Source of the DNA: DASTRU01 sp035761045 | Lineage (GTDB): Bacteria; Pseudomonadota; Gammaproteobacteria; Burkholderiales; Burkholderiaceae_E | Direction of reading: 5' to 3' | DNA: 12,021 nt | Assembly: GCA_035761045.1 (NCBI GenBank) | Contig: DASTRU010000071.1 | Coordinates: forward strand, 1 to 12,021 | In this document: one piece after another, positions 1-6,668 of the stretch | Position numbering within the stretch: position 1 is the first letter of the stretch | Layout of the letters: every line of letters starts with the position of its first letter | Position numbers and translations under genes: made by a program | The notes under the pieces: model-generated | Database searches by the model: none | Seen by the model: only the letters and a program-made list of their open reading frames with translations | What the model was told of the DNA's origin: nothing

Positions 1-548
1 GTTTCGTTAACGCTCCAAATCAGCAAGTCGATATCCGCGTCTTGGCGAAGCTGACCATCGACCTTAAGCCAAATATGGCCTCGCGAAAGTTCTCCCACCT
101 TCGTCATCGGATAAATAGGACCGATCGGCGCGGAGTAATCAAAGCCCTTGGCCACGTCCCATGGCCGTCCCTTGTCGCGTAGCGCGAATTGCAAATCGCG
201 ACGGGTCATGTCGAGCCCAACCGCATAACCAAAAATATGCTTAGGCGCATCGGCGGCGCGAATAAGTCGGCCGCCCTTACCAATCGCCACCACGAGCTCG
301 ATTTCGTGATGCAGGTTTTGCGTTTGCGTTGGATACGGTATGCGGCCAACGTGTCCATCGGCCACCGGCACGACGGCGTCGGCTGGCTTCATGAAGAAAA
401 ACGGCAGCTCGCGCTCGGAAAATCCCATTTCCTTGGCGTGATCGGCGTAATTACGGCCCACGCAGTACACGCGTCGAACAGGAAAAGAATCGGTCGTGCC
501 CGCGATCGGCACGACGACTTGCTGTGGAGCGGGAAAGATGTAGCTCAT
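1..548 (-). CDS. Fumarylacetoacetate hydrolase (FAH) family protein, probably fumarylpyruvate hydrolase; partial at left edge
   Basis: The reading frame stays open from an ATG at 546-548 to the window edge, giving 182 residues. About 50 C-terminal residues are missing if it has the usual ~230-residue length. Visible family features are the N-terminal VYCVGRNYADHAKEMG block (about 28-42), the metal-binding HHEIE segment (E82, E84), the GLDMTRRDLQ block with D113, and a WDVAKGFDYSAPIGP segment (130-144). In this family the acidic residues bind a divalent metal, and the enzyme hydrolyses a C-C bond in a diketo acid. The short form with this N-terminus resembles fumarylpyruvate hydrolases of the gentisate pathway (NagK type), which make fumarate and pyruvate in the cytosol. 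The exact substrate is inferred. It lies 41 bp downstream of the reductase gene on the same strand, so the two are probably co-transcribed. The ribosome binding site is weak (AAGAG, about 9 nt upstream). Confidence 0.85.
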   Translation of the reverse strand, partial: MSYIFPAPQQVVVPIAGTTDSFPVRRVYCVGRNYADHAKEMGFSERELPFFFMKPADAVVPVADGHVGRIPYPTQTQNLHHEIELVVAIGKGGRLIRAADAPKHIFGYAVGLDMTRRDLQFALRDKGRPWDVAKGFDYSAPIGPIYPMTKVGELSRGHIWLKVDGQLRQDADIDLLIWSVNE

Positions 549-589
549 GGCAGGCGCTCTTTTCTAAGGAAGTGAACGACGACGCATCG

Positions 590-1363
590 TCATGCGGCGA
601 GCTTACCGCCGGGCTCGCTTGGACCAGGGGCCGCGTAAAACGCATCGGTATGAATGGCCGCGTCTTGCGCGCCACGCGCTTTTAATAAACGCGCCGCGGC
701 GTCGGTCATGGCGGGCGGACCCGCGAGATAGATTCGGTGATGGGTTACATCGGCGAATTCATTCGCGATGAAATCGGTGACGAATCCAACGGGACGTGAT
801 GTCGAACCTTCCGGTTCCGACAAAACATAGGTGTATTGAAAGCCGGGATGCCTACTCGCCAATTCTTGCAAGGTCGCTTCGCCATACACATCGCGCTCGG
901 ACCGCATGCCGACGTACATGCGCATGGACTGCCTCATGCCGCATTCAATGGCGGTTTCGGCGATGGACAACATCGGGCCTAGGCCAGTGCCGCCCGCGAT
1001 CAACAACATCGGCGCATCCACTAGCTGACGTAAATGCGCGTTGCCGTAAGGCCCTTCGATGCGCACGACGTCGCCCACTACGAGGGCGCGCGCGTCGAGC
1101 AACTCGGCGAATCGTCCGCCCGGGGTGGCGCGTACATGAAACACCAAGCGCCCATTGCGTTCCATCATGCTCGGGGTGCTGGCGATTGAATATTCGCGTA
1201 CGAAACGTTCTTGATTGGACGCGACGAATTCCACTCGCGCGTATTGACCAGCTAGAAAATGAAGCCGCGCATCTTGTTCCAACGTAAAGACCAACGCGAA
1301 CACTTCCGGCGCCAATAGCGCAAGTTCGGTAAGCCGTGCATGCACGATTTGCACGGGCGGCAT
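590..1363 (-). CDS. FAD/NAD(P)H-dependent oxidoreductase, aromatic-oxygenase reductase type without a ferredoxin domain
   Basis: A 257-residue protein of the ferredoxin-NADP reductase fold. It should pass electrons from NAD(P)H through FAD to an acceptor. The FAD domain shows REYS (57-60), FHVR (75-78) and GGRF (82-85). The NAD domain shows GGTGLGPM (124-131) and YLAGPPAMT (212-220), and the C-terminus has HTDAFY, as in reductases of ring-hydroxylating oxygenases (NagAa/NahAa type). Those relatives usually begin with a ~90-residue 2Fe-2S ferredoxin domain; here the protein starts at what is normally the linker (MPPVQIVHARL). I chose the ATG at 1361-1363 because GAGG lies 5 nt before it. An in-frame TTG at 1394-1396 would add 11 residues but has no well-placed ribosome binding site. 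An in-frame TAA at 1422-1424 excludes any longer form. Its position before the FAH gene suggests aromatic-acid catabolism, but no oxygenase subunit is visible. Confidence 0.85.
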   Translation of the reverse strand: MPPVQIVHARLTELALLAPEVFALVFTLEQDARLHFLAGQYARVEFVASNQERFVREYSIASTPSMMERNGRLVFHVRATPGGRFAELLDARALVVGDVVRIEGPYGNAHLRQLVDAPMLLIAGGTGLGPMLSIAETAIECGMRQSMRMYVGMRSERDVYGEATLQELASRHPGFQYTYVLSEPEGSTSRPVGFVTDFIANEFADVTHHRIYLAGPPAMTDAAARLLKARGAQDAAIHTDAFYAAPGPSEPGGKLAA

Positions 1364-1396
1364 GCGTGCCTCATCGAAATTACGGATCAACGACAA

Positions 1397-1561
1397 CTCA
1401 ACACCCCGACAAGCAACTCCTTAGACGCGCCTCGCGAAAAGGCGTGGCGTCCGCCCAATGAGAGGCCGAGAGTGTGATGGCGAAGCGACGGGTAAGCAAA
1501 TCGCCGCGATGCGTCTCACGCAAGGCGGCGATTTAACGCCGGATGAGCAACGACTCGACCA
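1397..1561. other. Intergenic region between DUF3072 gene and reductase gene
   Basis: Non-coding stretch of 165 bp, or 198 bp if counted to the preferred reductase start. It contains the strong hairpin at 1498-1534. It also contains an isolated perfect ribosome-binding motif on the minus strand (AAGGAG, 1422 to 1417) that is not correctly spaced for any long frame. No convincing -35/-10 pair was found, although the reductase-FAH pair needs a promoter either here or upstream of DUF3072. Confidence 0.5.
1498..1534 (-). terminator. Long two-part hairpin, probable terminator after the DUF3072 gene
   Basis: Arms AAATCGCCGC (1498-1507) and GCGGCGATTT (1525-1534) are perfectly complementary. After a GA/AG internal mismatch the stem continues with TGCGT (1510-1514) and ACGCA (1518-1522), closing on a CTC loop (1515-1517). 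On the minus strand it begins 27 nt after the DUF3072 stop codon and ends with ATTTGCTT, a short and imperfect T-tract. A rho-independent or attenuating terminator is the simplest reading. The structure is nearly symmetrical, so it could act in either direction. The hairpin is seen directly; its function is inferred. Confidence 0.6.
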
Positions 1562-1804
1562 TTAGTCTTCGGACCGACCACGCCCGGTGCGCTTTTGCAA
1601 TTCATCGATGCGCTTGGACGCTTCGGCTTTACTTAGGTTTTCATCGAACGGCTCGTTGGCTTCTTCCGACAGGGTCTTGAGATACGACGCTTGCGCGCCG
1701 GTCATCCGTTCGTCACCCGTTACCCAATCGTCGGGGTCTTTCTCGGCATTTGAAAGATGCGCGGGATCGTCGCGCTTTGGATTGTGTTGAGCGTGAGGAT
1801 TCAT
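1562..1804 (-). CDS. DUF3072 domain protein
   Basis: An 80-residue, highly charged, probably cytosolic protein. It matches the DUF3072 family pattern: DPDDWVTGDERMTGAQ at about 23-38, then SYLKTLSEEA, then the SKAEASKRIDELQ helix at 58-70 before a basic/acidic tail. Proteins of this family have no established function. The KAEAS...IDELQ segment resembles small SAP-like or DUF3072 helical modules, so nucleic acid binding is only a guess. The start ATG at 1802-1804 is well supported by AAGGAG with an 8-nt spacer. It is transcribed divergently from the alpha/beta hydrolase and is followed by a strong hairpin, so it may be monocistronic. Length is typical of the family. Confidence 0.85.
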   Translation of the reverse strand: MNPHAQHNPKRDDPAHLSNAEKDPDDWVTGDERMTGAQASYLKTLSEEANEPFDENLSKAEASKRIDELQKRTGRGRSED

Positions 1805-1914
1805 CGCCTGATTCTCCTTAGGAAATCGTTATCTTTTCCCCAGCAACGCGCATGCCGAAACCTAAGGACTTTGGGCGCGCCGCTTGCGTCTTCGATGGTC
1901 TTAAGGAGATTGGC
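1805..1914. promoter_or_regulatory. Divergent intergenic region (DUF3072 / alpha-beta hydrolase)
   Basis: This 110-bp gap between two start codons must hold both ribosome binding sites (AAGGAG on the minus strand just before 1804; AAGGAG at 1903-1908 on the plus strand) and presumably both promoters. No good match to a sigma-70 -35/-10 pair stands out. An upstream in-frame ATG at 1852 exists for the hydrolase but has no ribosome binding site, so I treat 1852-1914 as leader. Confidence 0.5.
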
Positions 1915-2925
1915 ATGCTGAATAATCTTGAAATGACGACGCAGACGTCGCCAGGCTCGATCGCCGCGATCGTGACCGCCGCGCTGGCGGGGATGGCGAT
2001 GCTGAACACACGGTTCGCGCATAAGGCGGAGCAAGGCCATCCTCCCAAGGGCCGCATCGTGGACGTCGACGGCTTGGAAGTGCATGCGCTCGTCGCGGGC
2101 CGAGGCGATCCCATCGTGCTTTTGCATGGCAATGGGTCGGCCGCGGGCGATTTCGTGGGCTGCGGGTTGTTCGACGAACTCGCGCGCCATTACCAGGTGT
2201 TTTCGTTTGATCGACCGGGTTATGGATATAGCGAGCGCCCGCGCGATCGCTTGTGGACGGCGCGCGCGCAAGCCGAACATTTAGCCTCGGCGTTTCAAAA
2301 ATTTGGTATCGAGCGGCCCATCGTCGTCGGTCATTCATGGGGCACGTTGGTCGCGCTTGAACTCGCGTTGTTGCAACACCGTCCCGTCAAACGCTTGGTG
2401 TTGATGTCGGGTTATTACTTTCCGACGCCTCGCGCCGACGCAATTGCCATGTCGCCCCCCGCCATTCCGGTGTTGGGCGATGTAATGCGCTACACCGTTT
2501 CGCCGTTAGTGAGTCGGGCCGTATTGCCAGCGATGCTTAAGACGATGTTTTCGCCACATCCGGTGGACGCGCGTTTCGAGCGGGCGGTGCCTAAGTCGAT
2601 GATGGTGCGTCCTTGGCAATTAAAAGCCTCGGCTGAGGACAGCGCGTTCATGCTGCCAAGCGCGGCGGCGTTGCGCGACCGTTATCAGGATGTGGACGTA
2701 CCGGTGACGATCGTGTCGGGCGATAGTGATCGCATCGTTTCGCCCAAGCATCAGTCGATGCAGCTGCGCACGCGATTACGCAAGGCAACGCTGGAGATCG
2801 TGGAAGGCGCGGGCCATATGGTGCATTACGCACAGCCAGCGCTCGTGGCGGCACTCATTACCGGGCCACGAGCCACGACGGTTACACGCGCCCAAACCAC
2901 GACGTCCCAAACGCAAACGCATTAA
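1915..2925 (+). CDS. Alpha/beta-fold hydrolase with N-terminal membrane anchor
   Basis: A 336-residue serine hydrolase. The start ATG at 1915 has AAGGAG (1903-1908) 6 nt upstream. Residues 15-31 are hydrophobic (SIAAIVTAALAGMAML), likely an uncleaved signal anchor, so the catalytic domain is probably periplasmic or membrane-attached. The fold begins at GRIVDVDG (46-53). Visible motifs are the oxyanion loop HGNG (71-74), FDRPGYGYSERP (98-109), the nucleophile elbow GHSWG with S141, an acid at D272 (GDSD) and H301 (GAGH), so the triad is complete. The family covers esterases, lipases, haloalkane dehalogenases and similar enzymes; the substrate cannot be read from the sequence. The C-terminal 20 residues are a Thr/Gln-rich tail outside the fold. 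It converges on the ABC permease gene with an 11-bp gap. Confidence 0.88.
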   Translation: MLNNLEMTTQTSPGSIAAIVTAALAGMAMLNTRFAHKAEQGHPPKGRIVDVDGLEVHALVAGRGDPIVLLHGNGSAAGDFVGCGLFDELARHYQVFSFDRPGYGYSERPRDRLWTARAQAEHLASAFQKFGIERPIVVGHSWGTLVALELALLQHRPVKRLVLMSGYYFPTPRADAIAMSPPAIPVLGDVMRYTVSPLVSRAVLPAMLKTMFSPHPVDARFERAVPKSMMVRPWQLKASAEDSAFMLPSAAALRDRYQDVDVPVTIVSGDSDRIVSPKHQSMQLRTRLRKATLEIVEGAGHMVHYAQPALVAALITGPRATTVTRAQTTTSQTQTH

Positions 2926-2936
2926 GCGCGGGTCGG

Positions 2937-4598
2937 TCAACGCCTGCGCATCGCCCGCGCGAGCAAGGCGACCGGACCAATGCCCGCCGCCACGATTGCC
3001 AACGCCGGCACCGCGCTTTCCGCCAAGCGTTCGTCGGCGGCGAATTGGTTGGCGATCACCGCGAGCGTGTCGAAGTCGAACGGACGAATCACCAACGTCG
3101 CCGGTAATTCCTTCATCACGTCGACGAATACGAGCAGCGTGGCGGCGGCGACCGAACGCGCGAGCAACGGCACATGCACGCGCCTAAGCACTTGCCATGG
3201 CCGTAAGCCAAGGCTGCGCGCCGAATGCTCCATGGCCGGCGTGATCTTCGCGTAGCCCGCCTCGATGGTCTGCGCGCTAACGGCATAAAACCGCACCAGG
3301 TAGGCGTAGACGAGCGCGATCGCGCTACCAGTGAACACGAGGCCAAGATTCACGCCGAGCCAACGTTCGGCCCATGCGTCGATTGCGTTGTCGAACCAGG
3401 CAAGCGGAATCAGAATGCCCACGGCGATGATGGCGCCCGGCACCGCATACCCCAGTTCGGCGATGCGCATGGCCGCGCGTTGAAGCGGCGTGGACCGTTG
3501 CCGCGCGATGTGCGCGAGCACGACCGCCAACACCGCCGCGAGCGCGGCCGTGCTCGCGGCCAGCACCACGCTATTGCGCACCCAGCTCAGCAAGCGCGGG
3601 TCGAGGCTGATATCGCTACGGGCGAGCAATGCGATGAGCGTGACGACCGGCAACACAAAGCCGAGCACGACGGGCGTCATGCAAGCGGCCCACGCCGCCG
3701 CCACGCGCCAGCCAGTAAGCCGCTTGGGCGACGGCCCCTTGATGCTTTGACCCACCGCGTAAAACCGCGCGTTGCCGCGGCTTTGGGCTTCGCACCACAC
3801 CAACAGCGCGACGAAGCCGAGCAAAGCGCTGGCGAGTTGCGCGGCCGCCGCGCGGTCGCCCAAGGAAAACCAAGCGCGATAAATGGCGGTGGTGAAGGTG
3901 TTGACGCCAAAGTAGGCCACGGTGCCGTAATCGGCCAAGGTTTCCATCACGGCGAGCGCGGCTCCGGCCGCGACAGCCGGCCGCGCCAACGGCATTCCAA
4001 CCCGCACGAAGGCTTGCCATGGCGTGCAGCCCAAGGTGCGCGCGGCGTCGAGCATGGTTTGGCTACGTTCCAAAAAACTCGCGCGGGCGAGCAAATACAC
4101 GTAGGGATACAGCACGAAGATGAACATCAACGCCGCGCCGGGCAATGAGCGCACCTCCGGAAACCAATAACCGCGCGGCGCGAGGTTGAAGGTATCGCGC
4201 AGCCAGCTTTGCACTGGTCCGGCGAATTGCAGCAAGTCGGTATAGGCATACGCCATCACATAGGCCGGCATGGCAAGCGGCAACAACAGCGCGATCGACA
4301 ACACGCCGCGTCCGGGAAAGGTGTAGACCGAGGTCAGCCAGGCGCAGGCGGTGCCCACGGCGGCCGCGCCGATGCCAACCGTCACCGCCAGCAGCAGCGA
4401 ATCGAGCACGGTCGCGGGCAGCACGGTGGTGGCCAAATGCCGCAAGGTTTCGGCCGACTGCGGCGCCGAAAGCACGTTGAGCAGCACGCCGAGAACCGGT
4501 AGCGCGATCAAGGCCGCGAATACCACGATTGCTCCGCCGCCTAAGCGATCGAGCCAGGAACGCGCGAACGGCGCGCGAGCGGAAGTAGCAGTCGTCAT
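2937..4598 (-). CDS. fbpB: Ferric iron ABC transporter permease, two fused permease domains (FbpB/SfuB type)
   Basis: A 553-residue inner-membrane protein with about 12 predicted helices in two repeated BPD_transp_1 halves. Each half carries the EAA loop that docks the ATPase: DAARTLGCTPWQAFVRVGMPLARP (about 184-207, first half) and HSARSLGLRPWQVLRRVHVPLLAR (about 459-481, second half). Fused double permeases of this length with YGTVAYFGVNTFTTAIYRAWFS (224-245) are characteristic of Fe(III) importers (FbpB, SfuB, HitB). The start ATG at 4596-4598 has AGGAAA 9 nt upstream. An alternative ATG at 4620-4622 would add 8 residues with a poorer site. It is head to head with the ATPase gene rather than in one operon. 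No periplasmic Fe-binding protein gene is adjacent within the window. Iron as substrate is inferred from family resemblance. Confidence 0.88.
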   Translation of the reverse strand: MTTATSARAPFARSWLDRLGGGAIVVFAALIALPVLGVLLNVLSAPQSAETLRHLATTVLPATVLDSLLLAVTVGIGAAAVGTACAWLTSVYTFPGRGVLSIALLLPLAMPAYVMAYAYTDLLQFAGPVQSWLRDTFNLAPRGYWFPEVRSLPGAALMFIFVLYPYVYLLARASFLERSQTMLDAARTLGCTPWQAFVRVGMPLARPAVAAGAALAVMETLADYGTVAYFGVNTFTTAIYRAWFSLGDRAAAAQLASALLGFVALLVWCEAQSRGNARFYAVGQSIKGPSPKRLTGWRVAAAWAACMTPVVLGFVLPVVTLIALLARSDISLDPRLLSWVRNSVVLAASTAALAAVLAVVLAHIARQRSTPLQRAAMRIAELGYAVPGAIIAVGILIPLAWFDNAIDAWAERWLGVNLGLVFTGSAIALVYAYLVRFYAVSAQTIEAGYAKITPAMEHSARSLGLRPWQVLRRVHVPLLARSVAAATLLVFVDVMKELPATLVIRPFDFDTLAVIANQFAADERLAESAVPALAIVAAGIGPVALLARAMRRR

Positions 4599-4686
4599 GA
4601 CGGGTGTTTCCTGGTGCGACATGCGCCTGTGCGAAAAGAGACCGTGCGGCGCCGTCGGAGGAACTAGAATTGCGAACGAGAATTGT
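4599..4686. promoter_or_regulatory. Divergent promoter region between iron permease and ATPase genes
   Basis: An 88-bp gap that must drive both transporter genes. On the plus strand TAGAAT (4665-4670) matches the -10 consensus at 5 of 6 positions, but no good -35 precedes it. It would put the transcript start about 10 nt before the ATPase ATG. On the minus strand TACAAT (4687 to 4682) is a 5 of 6 match, also without a good -35. AACGAGAATTG (4675-4685) resembles one half of a Fur-type site; the partner half is poor. A GGAGGA ribosome-binding motif is at 4657-4662. Confidence 0.4.
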
Positions 4687-5796
4687 ATGCAATCAGAATC
4701 CTTCGTCCTTCCACAGCTTCGGCTGGCCGACATCGCGGTCACATATCCAGGCGCGCGCGAGCCCGTGGTGCGCGGCGTGGGCCTGCAATTGGCGCGCGGT
4801 GAAATCGGCTGCCTGCTCGGTGCCTCAGGCTGCGGCAAGACCACGGTGTTGCGGGCGGTGGCGGGTTTTCAAAAGCTGGCCCGGGGCACGATCGAGATCG
4901 GCGGAACGGTGATCGCCCACGCGGGCGACGGCGCTTATCCGATCGCCATGCCGCCGGAGCAGCGGCGCGTGGGCGTGGTGTTTCAGGACTACGCGCTGTT
5001 TCCGCACTTAAACGTGCGAGCCAATATCGGCTTTGGGCTGACCAAGCTCTCACCCACCGAGCGCGCGGCGCGGGTGGACGAACTGCTCGCGCTCGTGCAC
5101 CTGGAAAACGAAGCCGACCGGCATCCGCATGAATTGTCGGGCGGGCAGCAGCAACGCGTGGCGCTGGCGCGCGCGCTCGCGCCACGGCCGCAGTTGTTGT
5201 TGCTGGACGAGCCGTTTTCAAACCTCGACGTGGAATTGCGCGAACGCTTGGGGCACGAGGTGCGCGCCATCTTGAAGGCGGCGCAGACTACCGCGCTACT
5301 CGTCACGCATGATCAGCACGAGGCGTTCGCGATGGCCGATATGGTGGGCGTCATCGACGGTGGCCGCATCGTGCAATGGGATACGCCCTATCGGCTGTAT
5401 CACCAGCCGGCGACGCGCTTCGTGGCCGACTTCGTGGGCGAAGGCGCTTTCGTTCCCGGGATGGTGGTGCGCGACGATGCGCAGGACGCCGCTTATGTCG
5501 AAATGGAATTGGGTCGGCTCGCGCTTAGTACCGAATCGAATCGCCACGTGGTCGCGGGTCCGGTGGACGTGCTGCTGCGGCCCGACGACATCGTGCATGA
5601 CGACGACAGCGCGCTGACCGCAGTGGTCGAGCGCAAAGCGTTTCGCGGCTCGAACTTTCTGTACACCTTGCGATTACATTCGGGCCAACGCGTGCAAACG
5701 CAGGTGCCAAGTCACCACGACCATGCGATTGGCCAACCGATTGGCATTCGGTTGGAAGCCGATCACGTCGTTACGTTTGCGCGCGCGGGCGCTTGA
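4687..5796 (+). CDS. fbpC: Ferric iron ABC transporter ATP-binding protein (FbpC type)
   Basis: A 369-residue ATPase that should power the adjacent permease. Seen in order: Walker A GASGCGKT (45-52), Q-loop Q100 in VVFQDYALFPHL, signature LSGGQQQ (150-156), Walker B LLLLDE (170-175), D-loop SNLD (178-181) and switch histidine H208 (VTHDQ). All are intact. A ~110-residue C-terminal TOBE-type extension (about 255-369) is typical of the FbpC/PotA/UgpC group; QDYALFPHLNV and the partner permease favour iron. The ATG at 4687 has no good ribosome binding site. A strong GGAGGA at 4657-4662 is instead ideally spaced from an in-frame ATT at 4669, so the true start is uncertain by up to 6 codons. The 3' end overlaps the convergent exporter gene by 34 bp. 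Confidence 0.88.
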   Translation: MQSESFVLPQLRLADIAVTYPGAREPVVRGVGLQLARGEIGCLLGASGCGKTTVLRAVAGFQKLARGTIEIGGTVIAHAGDGAYPIAMPPEQRRVGVVFQDYALFPHLNVRANIGFGLTKLSPTERAARVDELLALVHLENEADRHPHELSGGQQQRVALARALAPRPQLLLLDEPFSNLDVELRERLGHEVRAILKAAQTTALLVTHDQHEAFAMADMVGVIDGGRIVQWDTPYRLYHQPATRFVADFVGEGAFVPGMVVRDDAQDAAYVEMELGRLALSTESNRHVVAGPVDVLLRPDDIVHDDDSALTAVVERKAFRGSNFLYTLRLHSGQRVQTQVPSHHDHAIGQPIGIRLEADHVVTFARAGA

Positions 5797-6668
5797 GCGG
5801 GCGGCGCGCTAGGCGCGAAGGCAATGGCCGCGATGCCGGCCAAGATCAATGAACCACCGCCGAGCATCGCCACCGTCACCGGTTCGCCAAGAAACACGCG
5901 GGCCCACAGCACGCCGAACAACGGGATCAAGAACGTGACCGACAAGGCCTTGCTGGGTCCGACGTTGGACAGCAGCCGGTAATACACCGTTTGCGCGATC
6001 GCGCTGCAGCCCAAGGCCAATGCGAGTAACGCGCCAACGACCAGCGGCGTGACGGTGATGGACGAAGGCGCGAGCGGCAACGCCACCGGCAGCAAGGCGA
6101 GTCCGCCAAGCCATTGACTCGCGCCGGCGATATGCATCGGCGCTAGATGGCGCGCGGTGCGACGCGCGTAGGTGTTGCCCAGTCCATACGACAACGCGGC
6201 GAGCACGCACGCGCCGATCGACAACAGGCCGGGCACGCCTAAATCCGCCGCCCTCACCTGCGCGACGAGCCCCACGCCCGCCAAGCCGAACAACATGCCG
6301 ACCAACTTGCGCACGGTGAATCGCTCACCGAGCCAGATCGCCGCGCATATCGCGCCGAATAGCGGCGTGGTCGCGTTCAAAATCGCGCTGTAGCCCGCCG
6401 GCAAATGCAGCGCGGCGAACGCAAACAGCGTGAAGGGCACGGCGGCGTTAAGCAGCCCGATCACTAAGTACCGCGCGCCGTTGGCACGCCAACCCACGCG
6501 GTCGCCGCGCGCCCATGTCCACGCCAGCAAGACGGCGCCGGCGATCAACACGCGCAAATCACCGGTGATAAGCGGACCAAGCGCCGGCGCCAGGATGCGC
6601 AAGAGCATGAAACTCGCGCCCCACAGCGCGGCAAGACCGAGAAGTCGCGCGAGATCGGCTGGATTCAT
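5763..6668 (-). CDS. EamA/DMT-family transporter
   Basis: A 301-residue inner-membrane protein with about ten hydrophobic segments forming two EamA repeats. The first spans about 5-140 (ALWGASFMLLRILAP near the N-terminus; AGYSAILNATTPLFGAICAAIWLGE before helix 4). The second spans about 150-285 (KALSVTFLIPLFGVLWARVFLGEPVT). The matching LGE motifs at the ends of the repeats are characteristic. Family members export amino acids or other small metabolites; the substrate is unknown here. The ATG at 6666-6668 has no ribosome binding site of its own but overlaps the TGA of the upstream alkyltransferase gene as ATGA, which suggests translational coupling. A longer frame reaching 6950 would lie inside the alkyltransferase gene and is not used. 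The C-terminus (Ala/Pro-rich) overlaps the tail of the ABC ATPase gene by 34 bp. Confidence 0.87.
   Translation of the reverse strand: MNPADLARLLGLAALWGASFMLLRILAPALGPLITGDLRVLIAGAVLLAWTWARGDRVGWRANGARYLVIGLLNAAVPFTLFAFAALHLPAGYSAILNATTPLFGAICAAIWLGERFTVRKLVGMLFGLAGVGLVAQVRAADLGVPGLLSIGACVLAALSYGLGNTYARRTARHLAPMHIAGASQWLGGLALLPVALPLAPSSITVTPLVVGALLALALGCSAIAQTVYYRLLSNVGPSKALSVTFLIPLFGVLWARVFLGEPVTVAMLGGGSLILAGIAAIAFAPSAPPAQAPARANVTT

Noticed and set aside
189..575. Plus-strand 128-codon frame at the left end
   Set aside because: It is antisense to the FAH-family gene, which shows conserved metal-binding motifs. No homology-like features are visible in this frame.
1428..1444. Small CGCCT/AGGCG stem in the reductase upstream region
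   Set aside because: A five-pair stem with a 7-nt loop is expected by chance in this GC-rich sequence and lacks any supporting context.
1852..1914. Upstream ATG for the alpha/beta hydrolase
   Set aside because: There is no ribosome binding site before 1852, whereas AAGGAG is ideally placed for the ATG at 1915, followed directly by the membrane anchor.
2926..2936. Terminator between the convergent hydrolase and permease genes
   Set aside because: The gap is only 11 bp and no hairpin with a T-tract was found in or next to it.
3225..4148. Long plus-strand frame (307 codons) opposite the permease gene
   Set aside because: Its product is rich in His, Arg and Gly with no recognisable domain, and the opposite strand has clear EAA loops and membrane helices. 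It is an antisense shadow of high-GC coding sequence.
4599..4844. N-terminal extension of the permease to 4844
   Set aside because: It would overlap the ATPase coding region and adds a Pro/Arg-rich non-membrane stretch. A better ribosome binding site precedes the ATG at 4598.
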